A stretch of DNA of 64,000 nt from Vibrio coralliilyticus (GCF_024449095.1 NZ_CP024627.1:2852001-2916000), one strand, 5' to 3'; counted from the stretch's first letter, positions 7,122 to 17,931 are shown. The notes: a model not told the origin generated them from the letters alone. Program-made: numbers and translations.

Positions 7122-7718
7122 TTAGAAAAACCAACTCCGGTTACTTTCCAATTCTTGTCGGCACTGTTTGAGTTGCCAACCATAATCCTTTGCCTGCTTC
7201 TCGACTTTGCGAGCAACTTTTACCAATGCAGGTTTTGATTGATAAGATTTTCGCTTATAACCACTACGTCCTTCATGATAGGCCAAATACTGATTATAAG
7301 GATCCCACTTAGAGATCCCTAATTGCTTCTGGGTTTCACTGGTATACCAGCCGATGAACATCATTGAATCATCAAAGTTCGTCCTAGAACCACCATGACC
7401 TGTCGCTTTTTGAAAATCTTCCCAAGCAGGATCTTGTGCCTGAGCATAGCCATAAGCACTGCTGACCCTTCCCCAAGGTATAATACCAAGTAGGTAATCT
7501 TTCGGGGGCCTAGCGTCATGTCGAAAGCTGCTTTCCTGCTTGACAAATGCCATCGCAATTTGAATAGGAGTTCCCCATTCTTCTTCCATCTCAACAGCGG
7601 CATCATACCAGTCCTGATATTCACGGAAGATATCACATGCATTGCTTTGACTTTTAGGTGGAGCCGTCGCGCAGCCACCTAACATCACAATACTCGATAG
7701 CAGAAAAGCCCTTTTCAA
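7122..7718 (-). CDS. Lysozyme-fold (SLT-like) lipoprotein
   Basis: A 198-residue protein with a lipoprotein signal: the hydrophobic stretch ends in MLGGCATAP, so Cys16 is the lipidated residue. The next residues do not favour inner-membrane retention. The remainder resembles the soluble lytic transglycosylase fold: AFVKQESSF (about 58-66) supplies a likely catalytic Glu, and SSAYGYAQA (about 86-94) resembles the GLMQ block. A C-terminal [13 protein letters not shown] (about 142-154) is also typical. It probably cleaves or binds peptidoglycan at the outer membrane. It lies 7 nt after gshA and 22 nt before luxS, an arrangement that seems specific to Vibrio. Confidence 0.75.
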   Translation of the reverse strand: MKRAFLLSSIVMLGGCATAPPKSQSNACDIFREYQDWYDAAVEMEEEWGTPIQIAMAFVKQESSFRHDARPPKDYLLGIIPWGRVSSAYGYAQAQDPAWEDFQKATGHGGSRTNFDDSMMFIGWYTSETQKQLGISKWDPYNQYLAYHEGRSGYKRKSYQSKPALVKVARKVEKQAKDYGWQLKQCRQELESNRSWFF

Positions 7719-7725
7719 TGTTTTC

Positions 7726-9294
7726 CTATACCTTCAAATAGGTGAAGTAATCATCTAAAAAGTCATCAAAACTTAGCGTATCCGCTTGTTCCGCGTTTAC
7801 TTGGGCTATACGTGAACGTTCTACTTCCTGCTCCATCACTTGAGCACTGTACACTTGGAATACATGACTCAAATGTTGCTCACGGTATTGCTGACCAAAA
7901 TCACAACCGACTTTGCCTAACCCTCCCAGACGTTTGGTATCCGCCAACAGTTGACCAGAAATGGTCAATTCTGGATTATGTATCCAAGTCAACAGTTTAT
8001 GGCATACCGACTGATAGGCTTCTCCTCCTACTGCAGCATCCATTTTTTCTGCAATGAGGAGAATCTCGTCAAATACTCGTAGAGCCCAATCCTGTAATGA
8101 CAATACTTCACCTTTACAACCGATTTGCAGTTCTAAGCCAGGTTTACGCCCCGCTTCAATGACTTTATTCCAGTTTTCACGCCAGCATGCTTGTTCACAG
8201 AAATCCATCGGTTCGGATTCCGTTATCGCCGCCCAAGTAAGAAACAAATCTAAGAAACGAATCTGCTCCTCATCAATACCAATGGCACTGTAAGGGTTCA
8301 CATCAAGTGAACGCACTTCAATATATTCAACACCACCACGCGATAAGGCTTCCGAAGGCTTCTCACCACCTTTAGCAACACGCTTAGGGCGAATCGGTGC
8401 ATACAGTTCATTTTCAATCTGAAGCACATTACTGTTTAGCTGTCGATATTCACCTTCTACTTTAACGCCAATCTCAGCAAACTCAGCAGATGGTGTTCGA
8501 ATTGCCGCGTTGAGCCCGTCTAAATACTCATCTAGGCTATTGAAACCAATCCTCAATACACTTTGCGCACTGTTGGTATAACCTAAGTCACTCATGCGTA
8601 GGGAAGTTGCATGTGGTAGAAATAGCGTTTCTCCGATGTTCTCAAAAGGCAAAGTTGTTTCTCGCCCCTGAACAAAGGAAGAGCATAGTGCTGGTGACGC
8701 TCCAAAAAAGTAAGGAATCAGCCAGCCAAAACGGTAGTAATTACGAATCAGCCCAAAATAAGCGTCAGATTTTGTTTGCTGGCGCTCGGCTTCAGGCTGT
8801 TCTCCATACAACGCATCCCAGAAAGATTCAGGAAATGAGAAGTTGAAATGCACGCCGGAAATAATTTGCATCAGGCTTCCATAGCGACGCTTTAGCCCTT
8901 CACGGTATAACGTTTTCATCTTGCCAGAGTTGGAGCTTCCGTATTGGGCAAGATTGATGTCGTCCTCCTGACTGACATAACATGGCATAGACAGTGGCCA
9001 CATTTTCTCTTCGCCCAGCTTCGTCTGGGTAAAGTGATGAATATCCTCAAGCTGCGCAGTCAATGTTTTTATGTCACTGGATACTGGAGTAATGAACTCC
9101 AACAAAGACTCAGAAAAATCAGTCGTGATCCAATCATTCGCGTATGCCGAGCCCAGCGCTTGGGGGTGAGGCGTTGTCGCTAACCTACCATCCTTTTGAT
9201 AACGCAGTGTTTCTCTCTCTACACCACGGCCAAAGGATTGAAATATTTTCGGGTTTAGTGCAACTCGCTCCAGTCGCGCAGCAAAATCAGTCAA
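7726..9294 (-). CDS. gshA: Glutamate-cysteine ligase
   Basis: A 522-residue GshA of the proteobacterial type 1 class, full length. It forms gamma-glutamylcysteine from Glu and Cys with ATP, the committed step of glutathione synthesis in the cytoplasm. Conserved blocks include GVERETLRY near residues 24-32, [13 protein letters not shown] near 58-70, and [18 protein letters not shown] near 146-163. It heads the series gshA-lipoprotein-luxS; the link to luxS is sensible because LuxS releases homocysteine, feeding sulfur amino acid pools. The upstream M16 gene ends 104 nt away on the same strand, with no obvious terminator between. Confidence 0.97.
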   Translation of the reverse strand: MTDFAARLERVALNPKIFQSFGRGVERETLRYQKDGRLATTPHPQALGSAYANDWITTDFSESLLEFITPVSSDIKTLTAQLEDIHHFTQTKLGEEKMWPLSMPCYVSQEDDINLAQYGSSNSGKMKTLYREGLKRRYGSLMQIISGVHFNFSFPESFWDALYGEQPEAERQQTKSDAYFGLIRNYYRFGWLIPYFFGASPALCSSFVQGRETTLPFENIGETLFLPHATSLRMSDLGYTNSAQSVLRIGFNSLDEYLDGLNAAIRTPSAEFAEIGVKVEGEYRQLNSNVLQIENELYAPIRPKRVAKGGEKPSEALSRGGVEYIEVRSLDVNPYSAIGIDEEQIRFLDLFLTWAAITESEPMDFCEQACWRENWNKVIEAGRKPGLELQIGCKGEVLSLQDWALRVFDEILLIAEKMDAAVGGEAYQSVCHKLLTWIHNPELTISGQLLADTKRLGGLGKVGCDFGQQYREQHLSHVFQVYSAQVMEQEVERSRIAQVNAEQADTLSFDDFLDDYFTYLKV

Positions 9295-9398
9295 AATGAG
9301 GTTCGCTTATGTCCTGACCCAAATACTTCTGGGCCGTTTGAATTATCAGAGGGTGAGACTGCTCCCATCCCTCTCTCATGCTCTAATTTATGTGTACT

Positions 9399-12257
9399 CT
9401 AACGAACGATTTCAAGCTCTTCTAGCGGGATTTGCAAACTTTCTAGCTGAGGCTTCAGCAATTTTGCGTCACCAACAACAATGATCTGATAGGCATCAGG
9501 AGTAAACCACTTAGCTGCCATTCGGTTCAAAGTGTCTTTACTGACCGTATCCACAATCTCATTACGTTGCTTGAGATAATCTTCGTCCAAGCTATAAGCC
9601 AGAATACTACTTAACAGCTGTGCTTTCTGTGAAGGTGTTTCATACTTCAGAGCATCTTGTTGACCAACTGCTAAACGTAAAAATTTCATTTCTTCGTCAG
9701 TCATACCCTGTTTGCTGTATTGCTCCAACTCTTTTTCAAACTCTTTAATTGACTCGAGAGTAGAGTCAGCCCGAACCTGAGCCGAGAAGACAATTGCTCC
9801 CACTTCTCTGTTAGCAGCAAAGTAACCACTTGCACCATAGGTATAGCCTTTATCTTCACGTAGGTTCTGATTGATTCGGCTATTGAAGTTTCCAGCCAAA
9901 TTAAAGTTAGCAAGCTGAGTTAGATAAACTTCACCTGTTGCATCAAAAGGCAGCCCCTGACGGACAAAGCGAACAATACTTTGTGGTGCCCCTGGCTTAT
10001 CTACTAGGTAAATTTTTTGTGCATTGGTTTGCTCAACCAACTGTGGGCGAAGTAAAGGTGCTTCTTCACCTTGCCAATTTTCCAAGAAGGCGAGTTGTTT
10101 TTTAACCTGACGTTTGGAAATATCACCAACCACAACAATTTGCGCGCCATGTGGAGTGTAATGCTGACGATAAAATGCTTTAACATCATCCAAAGTCAAC
10201 GCAGCCACCGACTCTTTCGTTCCATCATTAGGACGCTGGTAGATAGAACCAGAGAACAGTACTTGTCTGGTTGCTTGAGAAGCCAACCAGCTCGGCTTCT
10301 GATGCTGATAAACAATACCCTCAAGCATCTGTTGTTTATTACGCTCAAAGTCAGATTCATTAAACGCCGGTTTAAATAACACTTCTTCCACAATGGCCAG
10401 TGTTTGAGCTAGATTTTTCTCTAGGCTGGAAACGGAGATACTGGTCGTGTAGTTTGCAGCATTAATGGAGACCGTACTGCCTAGTTTATCCAGCCTCGCT
10501 TGCAGCTGTTCAACCGTGGAATCTAACGTCCCCTCTTCCATCATAGCAGCAGTCAAATTCGCTAAGCCTTCCTTACCCGGCTGAACATACCGCTCACCGG
10601 CTGGGAAACGAATTTCCAGTTGAACCGTTGGGGTTTCCCTGCTTTCCGTACCTAGCAGCTCTGCGCCATTATCAAAATACAGCTTGTACAACTTAGGCAT
10701 CTGGGCTTTCACTGCTTCAGCAACTTCTGGCATTACTGAACGGTCAAAGTCATCCACTGGACGACGATAGGCGAGGTCTTGCTCCTTGATCTTGGTGTAT
10801 TCTGGCAAGGTACGTTCTGGAGTGATGAATGTAGCGGGTGTAACCACATAATCTAGCTTGCCTTTCGGAACGACACTCAACGTAACTTTATGGTGACCGT
10901 TCACATAATCCTGATAAGCCTTCATAACCGACTCTGGTGAGACCGCACGAATCTGCTCGAGCTGAGTTTGCAAACGATCCGGCTGGCCGAAGAAAGTCTG
11001 GTTTGATGCGAGTTGAGTCACTTTTCCTTTCACACTCTGTAACGCAAATACCGCATTGGCTTCGGCCATACCGGTGATCTGATCCAAGCGAGTTTGATCT
11101 ACACCTCGCTCTTCAAACTTCTCTAATGTCTGCATCAACTCATCATACAGCGGTTTCAGTTTGCCTTTCTCACCTGATGGAGCCATGGCATAAACGTAGA
11201 AATTACACGCCAATTCAGAGCAATCTTGGAATGCACCGGCGTCCACCGCTTTTTGCGTTTTAACGAGGTCTTGATAAAGCAGACTATTTGCCCCTTTACC
11301 TAATACATTAGCCAATGCATTCAGTGAAGCTTCTGTCTTTTCTCCACGATATGTCGTCGGCCAACCCACCAAAACCATAGGTTGTTGGATACGGTCTTCC
11401 AACGTAATGTATTTATCTTCATTGAGAACAGCAGGTTGCTTTGGTGCCTGCTTGACTTCTGGCCCTTCAGGAATAGAACCGAAATACTTATTAACCCAGT
11501 GCAGCGTCTGTTCAACATTAATATCCCCACCGATGGTGAGTACCGCATTATTCGGTCCATACCAACGCAAGAAGAAAGCTTTGAGATCATTCACATCAAC
11601 ACGATCTAAGTCTTCAACATAGCCGATCGTTTGCCAAGAATAAGGATGTCCCTCAGGGTAAAGCGCTTCACCCATTTTTTCCCACATCAGACCATATGGG
11701 CGATTATCATAATTCTGAGCCCGTTCATTTTTAACTGTATCTCGCTGGATCTCAAACTTACGCTGTGACACTGCATCTAGCAAAAAACCCATACGATCGG
11801 ATTCTAACCACAGCATTTTCTCTAGCTGATTAGACGGCACAGTTTCGAAGTAGTTAGTCCGATCGCGGTTGGTCGTACCGTTAAGCGTTCCCCCAGCTTC
11901 AGTAATGATCTTAAAGTGTTCTTGATCACCGACATGTTCGCTGCCTTGAAACATCATATGTTCGAAAAAGTGGGCAAAACCCGATTTACCAATCTCTTCG
12001 CGAGCAGACCCAACATGGTAAGTAACATCAACATGGACCAAAGGATCAGAATCATCGGGAGAAAGAATAACGGTCAAGCCGTTCGCAAGCTGATATTTAG
12101 TGTAAGGAATCATAGCCTTACCAGGCTGTGCCTGAACGTCTTCAATTAGAGAAACTCCTTGTGGGAGTGAAGACAGATGAGAACCAGACGATAATGGATT
12201 GTTGGCACAACCATAAAGAGCAACGAGAGAAAAGGCACCTAGCCAGATTTTTCTCAT
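9399..12257 (-). CDS. M16 family (pitrilysin/insulinase) zinc protease, lipoprotein-like
   Basis: A 952-residue two-module M16 protease. The N-terminus has a lipoprotein-like signal with ALYGCANNP (Cys16). The active zinc site is the inverted motif HFFEH at about residues 91-95, with the downstream Glu in NERAQNYDNRP near 158-168 as the likely third ligand. The second module (about 500-930) lacks HxxEH, as expected for the inactive partner half that closes the peptide chamber. It should degrade peptides in the periplasm or at the envelope. It precedes gshA on the same strand; yqaA lies 9 nt upstream, so it is probably in a transcript with yqaA and the oxidoreductase. Confidence 0.9.
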   Translation of the reverse strand: MRKIWLGAFSLVALYGCANNPLSSGSHLSSLPQGVSLIEDVQAQPGKAMIPYTKYQLANGLTVILSPDDSDPLVHVDVTYHVGSAREEIGKSGFAHFFEHMMFQGSEHVGDQEHFKIITEAGGTLNGTTNRDRTNYFETVPSNQLEKMLWLESDRMGFLLDAVSQRKFEIQRDTVKNERAQNYDNRPYGLMWEKMGEALYPEGHPYSWQTIGYVEDLDRVDVNDLKAFFLRWYGPNNAVLTIGGDINVEQTLHWVNKYFGSIPEGPEVKQAPKQPAVLNEDKYITLEDRIQQPMVLVGWPTTYRGEKTEASLNALANVLGKGANSLLYQDLVKTQKAVDAGAFQDCSELACNFYVYAMAPSGEKGKLKPLYDELMQTLEKFEERGVDQTRLDQITGMAEANAVFALQSVKGKVTQLASNQTFFGQPDRLQTQLEQIRAVSPESVMKAYQDYVNGHHKVTLSVVPKGKLDYVVTPATFITPERTLPEYTKIKEQDLAYRRPVDDFDRSVMPEVAEAVKAQMPKLYKLYFDNGAELLGTESRETPTVQLEIRFPAGERYVQPGKEGLANLTAAMMEEGTLDSTVEQLQARLDKLGSTVSINAANYTTSISVSSLEKNLAQTLAIVEEVLFKPAFNESDFERNKQQMLEGIVYQHQKPSWLASQATRQVLFSGSIYQRPNDGTKESVAALTLDDVKAFYRQHYTPHGAQIVVVGDISKRQVKKQLAFLENWQGEEAPLLRPQLVEQTNAQKIYLVDKPGAPQSIVRFVRQGLPFDATGEVYLTQLANFNLAGNFNSRINQNLREDKGYTYGASGYFAANREVGAIVFSAQVRADSTLESIKEFEKELEQYSKQGMTDEEMKFLRLAVGQQDALKYETPSQKAQLLSSILAYSLDEDYLKQRNEIVDTVSKDTLNRMAAKWFTPDAYQIIVVGDAKLLKPQLESLQIPLEELEIVR

Positions 12258-12266
12258 GATATCTCC

Positions 12267-12728
12267 TCAGAAAAAACCATAGTAAAGAGCGGCTAACAGG
12301 CAATATCGTATGGCTTTACCCACCATGATCAACCACAAACAAGGCCAGAAACGCATACGTAACCAACCTGCAGCCAGACAAAGCGGGTCACCAATCACGG
12401 GCAACCAACTAAACAAAAGGGACCAGTAACCATATTGCCCCAACCACTGTAGTGCTTTATGACCATGTTTTTCGTCTTGAGTTCGATTTGGTAGCCACAA
12501 ACCCAGCCAGTAGTTAGTTAAACCACCGAGAGTATTACCCACAGTAGCCACAGCGATAATAGAAAGAGTAGAAAATTGATTGAGGCTCAGAGTAGCGATC
12601 AGTCCAGCTTCTGAACCCCCAGGTAGTAGCGTTGCACTCAGGAAACCAGAAAGAAACAAAACCCAGAGTGCAGAATCAGAAAACCACAGAGCGATACTTT
12701 CAAACGCGGCGTTAAACGCCTCTAGCAT
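12267..12728 (-). CDS. yqaA: YqaA family (DedA-like) inner-membrane protein
   Basis: A 153-residue membrane protein with the VTT/DedA-like layout: hydrophobic segments at about 18-40, 50-75, 98-118 and 125-150. It has the signature LPGGSEAGLIA at 35-45, GNTLGGLTNYWLG near 64-76, and a GDPLCLAAGWLR block near 112-123. YqaA relatives of the DedA family act in lipid carrier or membrane homeostasis; the exact role of YqaA is unknown. Its start overlaps the end of the oxidoreductase by 7 nt, so translation is likely coupled. Confidence 0.88.
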   Translation of the reverse strand: MLEAFNAAFESIALWFSDSALWVLFLSGFLSATLLPGGSEAGLIATLSLNQFSTLSIIAVATVGNTLGGLTNYWLGLWLPNRTQDEKHGHKALQWLGQYGYWSLLFSWLPVIGDPLCLAAGWLRMRFWPCLWLIMVGKAIRYCLLAALYYGFF

Positions 12729-13672
12729 TGCATATCAAGCAAGATCTTGCCTCGCGTATGCCCTGTTTCAATCTGTTTATGCGCGTCCATCACCTGATCC
12801 ATTGGGTAGATATGCTGGATCTCTGTCTTAAGCAGCCCGACACTGACCATATAAATCAACGCATCTAACTGCTCAGGGTTCGGATCAACTAGCATGCCGG
12901 TCGCTTCAAAACCAAGTAATTTGGCTTTTTCACAGATCAGCTCTGCTGTAATAGTCGGTACAGTAACCACTTTAGCACCATCTTTCAGACACTTGAGCGC
13001 ATCCAGTGCAGCATCACCACCCACTAAATCAATCAGTACGTCTGCTTCCTCAACACGTTCGGAAACAGGAGAGAATTGGTAGTTCACGGCGTGAGCACCT
13101 AACGTCGCCATGTAATCAAGGTTTGCTTCGCTACAAGTGGTGAATACTTCTGCTTTCGCGGCAACCGCCACCTGAATAGCAATATGACCAACACCACCTG
13201 CACCAGCAAGAATCAAGACTCTCTGCCCTTCTTGAACACTCGCTTTATCTAAAGCTTGAACCGCAGTTTGCCCAGCAAGAGGCAGCACCGCCGCAGCTTC
13301 TAGAGTGATCGACTCAGGCACTAAGCTAAGTTCGGCTTCCGGCACACATACGTACTGACTGTAACCGCCGCCTTGGAGTGGGAAGCCAATAAAGCCAGCC
13401 ACTTTATCACCAGCAGTAAATCGTTCTGCCTGTTCCCCACAACCCACAACTTCACCTGAAACATCATAGCCAGGCACCCACGGTAGATTGTCTTTGTTCT
13501 GTGAAGCCGCCCACCCAAGGCCAGCACGCGTTTTAACATCGATAGGGTTAACGCCAGCAAAAGCGACCTTAATCAACACCTCACCTTGTTGGGGTTCAGG
13601 CACAGCGTTGGTTTGAATGGTTAAGACTTCAGGATCACCAAATTGGGTTATCGCGATTTGTTTATTTTCCAT
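12722..13672 (-). CDS. NAD(P)-dependent quinone oxidoreductase-like protein (zinc-free MDR)
   Basis: A 316-residue member of the medium-chain dehydrogenase family. The N-terminal GroES-like part has GVNPIDVKTRAG (about 40-51) and the Rossmann part has LAGAGGVGHIAIQVA (about 154-168), which binds NAD(P)H. The structural zinc cysteines are missing, as in quinone oxidoreductases and related alkenal reductases. It presumably reduces quinones or reactive carbonyls. The substrate cannot be read from sequence. It is first in a likely operon with yqaA and the M16 protease. Confidence 0.88.
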   Translation of the reverse strand: MENKQIAITQFGDPEVLTIQTNAVPEPQQGEVLIKVAFAGVNPIDVKTRAGLGWAASQNKDNLPWVPGYDVSGEVVGCGEQAERFTAGDKVAGFIGFPLQGGGYSQYVCVPEAELSLVPESITLEAAAVLPLAGQTAVQALDKASVQEGQRVLILAGAGGVGHIAIQVAVAAKAEVFTTCSEANLDYMATLGAHAVNYQFSPVSERVEEADVLIDLVGGDAALDALKCLKDGAKVVTVPTITAELICEKAKLLGFEATGMLVDPNPEQLDALIYMVSVGLLKTEIQHIYPMDQVMDAHKQIETGHTRGKILLDMQC

Positions 13673-13695
13673 TTCATCATTTCCCTATCGATACG

Positions 13696-13721
13696 AAAAA
13701 GGGATGCGAAAGCATCCCTTT
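13696..13721 (-). terminator. Terminator of the oad operon
   Basis: A perfect stem aaagggatgc / gcatcccttt at 13698-13721 (loop gaaa), followed on the minus strand by five T. It lies 64 nt beyond the oadB stop and shortly before the oxidoreductase start. Confidence 0.88.
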
Positions 13722-13784
13722 GAATATATACTATTTATTGCTAGTAAGTTAACTGCCTATTCTCAATTTGACTCATAACTTACG

Positions 13785-14915
13785 TTAATTCACCAACGCA
13801 AGGAGAATACCTGCCGCCACTGCGGAGCCTAAAACGCCTGCCACGTTCGGCCCCATAGCATGCATCAGGAGAAAGTTTTGTGGGTTAGCCTCCAAGCCAA
13901 CCTTATTCACTACACGCGCCGCCATCGGTACCGCAGATACTCCAGCTGCACCGATCAGTGGGTTAATATCTTCTTTGGAGAACTTGTTCAGCAGTTTAGC
14001 CATTAAGACACCGCCAGCTGTACCAATACTGAAGGCAACGGCACCTAAGGCAAGAATGCCCAAGGTCTCAACATTGAGGAACTCATCAGCCTGAAGCTTG
14101 GAGCCAACGCCTAAACCAAGGAAGATGGTGACAATATTGATCAACTCGTTCTGCGCTGTTTTCGACAATCTATCCACCACCCCAGCTTCGCGCATCAAGT
14201 TACCGAGACAGAACATACCAACCAGCGGGGTTGCGGAAGGTAGGAACAAGATCGTCATCAACAACACGGCAAGTGGGAAGAGAATTTTTTCAGCTTTGCC
14301 GACATGGCGTAGCTGAGCCATCTTAACCTTACGTTCCTCGGGTGTTGTCAGCGCTTTCATGATTGGTGGCTGAATGATGGGTACCAATGCCATATAGCTG
14401 TATGCTGCTACCGCTATGGCCCCCAACAAATCAGGGGACAGTTGACTGGCAAGGAAAATCGCGGTTGGTCCATCAGCGCCCCCAATAATGGCAATCGAAG
14501 CAGCATCAGGCATGCTGAATTCCATACCCGGTACGTAATTAAGCAAAATTGCGCCAAACAAGGTAGCAAAGATACCAAATTGTGCTGCAGCACCTAACCA
14601 CAAGGTTTTCGGGTTAGCAATCAATGCGCCAAAGTCGGTCATCGCCCCAACGCCCATGAAGATAAGCAACGGGAAGATACCCGATTCAATCCCCACATAG
14701 TAGACGTAGTACAGTAGACCACCTTCGTCGGTAAAACCAGCATTTGGAATATTGGCCAATATGGCACCAAAACCAATCGGCAAAAGCAGCAAGGGCTCAA
14801 AGCCTTTACGTATAGCCAAAAACAACAAAATACAGCCAACTAGAATCATGCAGATCTGGCCAAATTCAAAGTTAGCAATCCCTGTTTCTGACCATAGGGT
14901 CATTAATCCGTCCAT
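13785..14915 (-). CDS. oadB: Na+-pumping oxaloacetate decarboxylase, beta subunit
   Basis: A 376-residue, roughly eleven-TM protein. It decarboxylates carboxybiotin and drives two sodium ions out across the inner membrane. Family hallmarks visible are GADGPTAIF near residues 145-153, with the essential Asp, and [20 protein letters not shown] near the C-terminus. The gene follows oadA by 9 nt on the same strand and ends the oadG-oadA-oadB operon. Its job fits a marine organism with a sodium-based energy economy: fermentation of citrate or malate via oxaloacetate yields pyruvate and a sodium gradient. Confidence 0.97.
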   Translation of the reverse strand: MDGLMTLWSETGIANFEFGQICMILVGCILLFLAIRKGFEPLLLLPIGFGAILANIPNAGFTDEGGLLYYVYYVGIESGIFPLLIFMGVGAMTDFGALIANPKTLWLGAAAQFGIFATLFGAILLNYVPGMEFSMPDAASIAIIGGADGPTAIFLASQLSPDLLGAIAVAAYSYMALVPIIQPPIMKALTTPEERKVKMAQLRHVGKAEKILFPLAVLLMTILFLPSATPLVGMFCLGNLMREAGVVDRLSKTAQNELINIVTIFLGLGVGSKLQADEFLNVETLGILALGAVAFSIGTAGGVLMAKLLNKFSKEDINPLIGAAGVSAVPMAARVVNKVGLEANPQNFLLMHAMGPNVAGVLGSAVAAGILLALVN

Positions 14916-14924
14916 GATACTCCC

Positions 14925-16715
14925 TTATGCCAGACTCAGCAGTGGTGCACCGACCATCACTGCATCACCTTCTTTGACGTGAAGATCTTGCACAGTGCCA
15001 CTTCGGGCAGCACGGACTTCCGTTTCCATTTTCATCGCTTCGAGGATCAGAAGAACTTCACCTTCTTCAACCTGAGCACCAGTTTGAACATTCACTTTAA
15101 AAATGTTCCCAGCCAAAGGAGCAGGAACAGTTTCTGAACTCCCCGAGGACGCAACCGGAGCTGCTGTTGGCTGAGCAGCCGAACTAGTAGGCGCTACAGA
15201 TGTTAGCTGACCTTGCGGACCAACTTCGACATCATAAACCTGACCATCCACTTTAACACTGTATGTCTCAATACTACCTTGAGCGGGTTGCGCGACAGGC
15301 GCAGAAACAGAGGACTCTTCTAACCATGGAGCAGGCTCGAATGCATCAGGGTTTCTGCGGTTCTTAAGGAACTTAAGACCAACCTGGGGGAATAATGCGT
15401 AAGTCAGTACATCATCCACGGTGTCTTCAGCGAGAGAAATCCCCTCCTGTTTTGCTTTTGCGAGTAAATCGTCAGTCAGAGTATCCATTTCCGCTTCAAG
15501 AAGATCCGCAGGACGGCAGGTAATCGCTTCATCACCATCCAGCACTTTTGTCTGTAGTTCCGCGTTCACTGCAGCCGGAGCTTCACCGTATTCCCCTTTA
15601 AGAACACCAGCCGTTTCTTTGGTGATGCTCTTATAGCGCTCACCCGTAAGTACATTAATCACGGCTTGTGTACCAACAATCTGCGATGTGGGCGTTACAA
15701 GTGGGATGTAGCCCAGATCTTTGCGGACACGAGGGATCTCTTGCAATACTTCATCAATACGATCCGCTGCACCCTGCTCTTTCAGCTGACCTTCCATATT
15801 GGTCAGCATACCTCCCGGCACTTGAGCAATCAGAATACGTGAATCAACTCCTTTCAATTGACCTTCAAATTTGGCGTACTTCTTACGCACTTCACGGAAG
15901 TATGCCGCTATTGGTTCGATCTGGTCTAACTTAAGGTTGGTATCACGCTCTGTACCTTGCAACATAGCCACCACAGTCTCCGTCGGAGTGTGACCGTAAG
16001 TGCAACTCATTGAGGAAATAGCAGTATCAAGAATATCGACTCCAGCTTCGACTGCTTTGACTGCTGTCGCAGTAGATAAGCCAGTCGTTGCGTGACAGTG
16101 AAGTGCTAAAGGAATATCGGTAGAAGACTTAATTCGAGTGATCAGCTCTTCGGCTTCATATGGCTTAAGCAAACCTGACATATCTTTAATGCATAAAGAG
16201 TGGCAACCAAGATCTTCAAGACGCTTCGCCAGATCAACCCAAGTGTCGGTATTGTGAACCGGGCTAGTAGTATAAGAAAGCGTACCTTGTGCGTGAGCAC
16301 CAACATCGACTGCTGCCTTGACCGCTTTCTGGAAATTGCGCACATCGTTCATTGCATCAAAAATGCGGAACACATCCATACCATTGGCGTGTGCACGCTC
16401 AACAAATTTTTCAACCACATCATCTGCGTAGTGGCGGTAACCTAGCAGGTTTTGGCCACGAAGCAGCATTTGCATTGGTGTATTGGGCATCGCTTTTTTA
16501 AGCTCACGCAAGCGCTCCCATGGGTCTTCTCCTAGAAAGCGGATGCATGCATCAAAAGTGGCACCGCCCCAGGTTTCTAAAGACCAGTACCCCACTTTAT
16601 CGAGCTCCGCTGCGATAGGTAACATATCTTCAAGACGCATACGCGTTGCAAACAGCGACTGATGGGCGTCACGAAGCACCACGTCGGTTAAAGCTAGTGG
16701 TTTAGACATGCTCAT
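14925..16715 (-). CDS. oadA: Oxaloacetate decarboxylase, alpha subunit (biotin carrier)
   Basis: A 596-residue alpha subunit, normal length. The N-terminal carboxyltransferase TIM barrel begins with [13 protein letters not shown] at 14-26, whose Asp helps bind the metal, followed by a PYC_OADA domain (about 300-470). A Pro/Ala-rich linker leads to the biotinyl domain with LEAMKMET, in which Lys562 carries the biotin. It transfers the carboxyl group from oxaloacetate to biotin, then hands it to OadB. Two ATG codons (16715 and 16709) compete: AAAGGAG lies 3 and 9 nt ahead of them, so MSKPLALTD may be the true N-terminus. Confidence 0.97.
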   Translation of the reverse strand: MSMSKPLALTDVVLRDAHQSLFATRMRLEDMLPIAAELDKVGYWSLETWGGATFDACIRFLGEDPWERLRELKKAMPNTPMQMLLRGQNLLGYRHYADDVVEKFVERAHANGMDVFRIFDAMNDVRNFQKAVKAAVDVGAHAQGTLSYTTSPVHNTDTWVDLAKRLEDLGCHSLCIKDMSGLLKPYEAEELITRIKSSTDIPLALHCHATTGLSTATAVKAVEAGVDILDTAISSMSCTYGHTPTETVVAMLQGTERDTNLKLDQIEPIAAYFREVRKKYAKFEGQLKGVDSRILIAQVPGGMLTNMEGQLKEQGAADRIDEVLQEIPRVRKDLGYIPLVTPTSQIVGTQAVINVLTGERYKSITKETAGVLKGEYGEAPAAVNAELQTKVLDGDEAITCRPADLLEAEMDTLTDDLLAKAKQEGISLAEDTVDDVLTYALFPQVGLKFLKNRRNPDAFEPAPWLEESSVSAPVAQPAQGSIETYSVKVDGQVYDVEVGPQGQLTSVAPTSSAAQPTAAPVASSGSSETVPAPLAGNIFKVNVQTGAQVEEGEVLLILEAMKMETEVRAARSGTVQDLHVKEGDAVMVGAPLLSLA

Positions 16716-16740
16716 TAACTCCTTTTAATCCATTTAAGTG

Positions 16741-17007
16741 CTACTTAGCGGTTGACGTGCGATGTTGATGCACAGCTGCGGCAATCGCAGCAACGACCTT
16801 GGGGCTAATAGCAGAAGAGGTTGGTTGAATTTTATTATTTTGTTTCGGTGTAGCGATCGGCTCTGGCACTTCTTCTGGCACCAGCTTAGACATTAACCGA
16901 ACGAGATAGACGAGAATAGTTAGGAATATAAATACTACGGCCATCCCTGTAAGCATCAGGGTCGCAGCATCTACTAGCAGGCTTCCAACATTTTCCATTT
17001 TAAGCAT
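16741..17007 (-). CDS. oadG: Oxaloacetate decarboxylase, gamma subunit
   Basis: An 88-residue protein with one N-terminal TM helix (about 10-36) and a flexible, proline/alanine-rich C-terminal tail ending in HQHRTSTAK. This is the pattern of OadG, which anchors and assembles the alpha and beta subunits and uses its C-terminus to bind zinc. It is first in the operon, 25 nt ahead of oadA. Confidence 0.93.
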   Translation of the reverse strand: MLKMENVGSLLVDAATLMLTGMAVVFIFLTILVYLVRLMSKLVPEEVPEPIATPKQNNKIQPTSSAISPKVVAAIAAAVHQHRTSTAK

Positions 17008-17402
17008 CCTTTCTTTGTCATCCTGACAAGATATTGGCCATTTAATTATTGGGACTTCGTGTCCTAAATGCCCTTTTTGACGTCAGTTCTGTGCTGACGT
17101 TTTCTTTCAGGAAAAGTAGTCAAATATCCTGATAAGAGGTCTAGGATTATCTCGATTGGTTAAACTTTGTCAATTTTGTTTAAAGCAGTCTTGATGATAT
17201 TGCACATTTCTAGGGATGATTGCGTCATAAAAATCACATAAATCTGCAATATGAGACGATATAAGGATAAATAACTGCTGATTTTATGAAGTTATTAGAT
17301 AAATCGGACGATTACTGCGATAGGGATAATGTTTCTCAAAAAAGCTCTTAGAAAACATCAACTTGTAAAAATAAAGTTAATATATTGATAATAAAATGTT
17401 AA
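17008..17402. promoter_or_regulatory. Upstream region of oadGAB
   Basis: There is no gene in this stretch. In the leader, two inverted repeats stand near the start: ggac/gtcc around 17052-17064 and acgtcag / ctgacgt at 17080-17086 and 17094-17100. Further up, atattgca (17197-17204) and tgcaatat (17245-17252) form an inverted pair 40 bp apart that could be a regulator site. CitAB-type or CRP control would be expected for citrate or oxaloacetate use, but I cannot match a consensus with confidence. Confidence 0.4.
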
Positions 17403-17431
17403 TAAAAAGCCCCGCTATTTCTAGCAGGGCT
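17403..17431 (-). terminator. Terminator of the tRNA operon
   Basis: Stem agccccgct / agcagggct (17408-17416, 17423-17431; one mismatch) followed on the minus strand by five T. It sits 9 nt beyond the last tRNA-Arg. Confidence 0.8.
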
Positions 17432-17439
17432 CTAATAAA

Positions 17440-17516
17440 TGGCGCGCTCGGAAGGATTCGAACCTTCGACCGCCTGGTTCGTAGCCAGGTACTCTATCCA
17501 GCTGAGCTACGAGCGC
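17440..17516 (-). tRNA. tRNA-Arg (ACG), type A
   Basis: A 77-nt gene, acceptor GCGCTCG / CGAGCGC, discriminator G, CCA encoded. The anticodon loop CTACGAA gives ACG, expected to be deaminated to ICG and read CGU, CGC and CGA. Last gene of the eight-tRNA transcript. Confidence 0.96.
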
Positions 17517-17567
17517 GCAATGTTTGATATCGTTAAAGTCAATATCAGGTCTTATGACCTTAAAGAG

Positions 17568-17644
17568 TGGCGCGTCCTGGAGGATTCGAACCTCCGACCG
17601 CCTGGTTCGTAGCCAGGTACTCTATCCAGCTGAGCTAAGGACGC
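17568..17644 (-). tRNA. tRNA-Arg (ACG), type B
   Basis: A 77-nt gene, acceptor GCGTCCT / AGGACGC, CCA encoded, anticodon ACG. It differs from type A mainly in the acceptor and T stems, while the D arm and anticodon arm are the same. Confidence 0.96.
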
Positions 17645-17685
17645 ACGGAATGTTCAACAAGCTTGCAGCTTATTAAACGAAATAG

Positions 17686-17762
17686 TGGCGCGCTCGGAAG
17701 GATTCGAACCTTCGACCGCCTGGTTCGTAGCCAGGTACTCTATCCAGCTGAGCTACGAGCGC
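17686..17762 (-). tRNA. tRNA-Arg (ACG), type A
   Basis: Same sequence as the copy at 17440, anticodon ACG, CCA encoded. Second unit of the tandem duplication. Confidence 0.96.
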
Positions 17763-17813
17763 GCAATGTTTGATATCGATAAAATCAATATCAGGTCTAA
17801 TGACCTTAAAGAG

Positions 17814-17890
17814 TGGCGCGTCCTGGAGGATTCGAACCTCCGACCGCCTGGTTCGTAGCCAGGTACTCTATCCAGCTGAGCTAAGGACGC
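17814..17890 (-). tRNA. tRNA-Arg (ACG), type B
   Basis: Same sequence as the copy at 17568, anticodon ACG, CCA encoded. Confidence 0.96.
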
Positions 17891-17931
17891 ACGAAATGTT
17901 CAACAAGCTTGCAGCTTACTAAACGAAATAG

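Noticed and set aside
7100..7216. Upstream extension of the luxS frame
   Set aside because: It overlaps the lipoprotein gene, and the family start is MPLLDSF at 7099.
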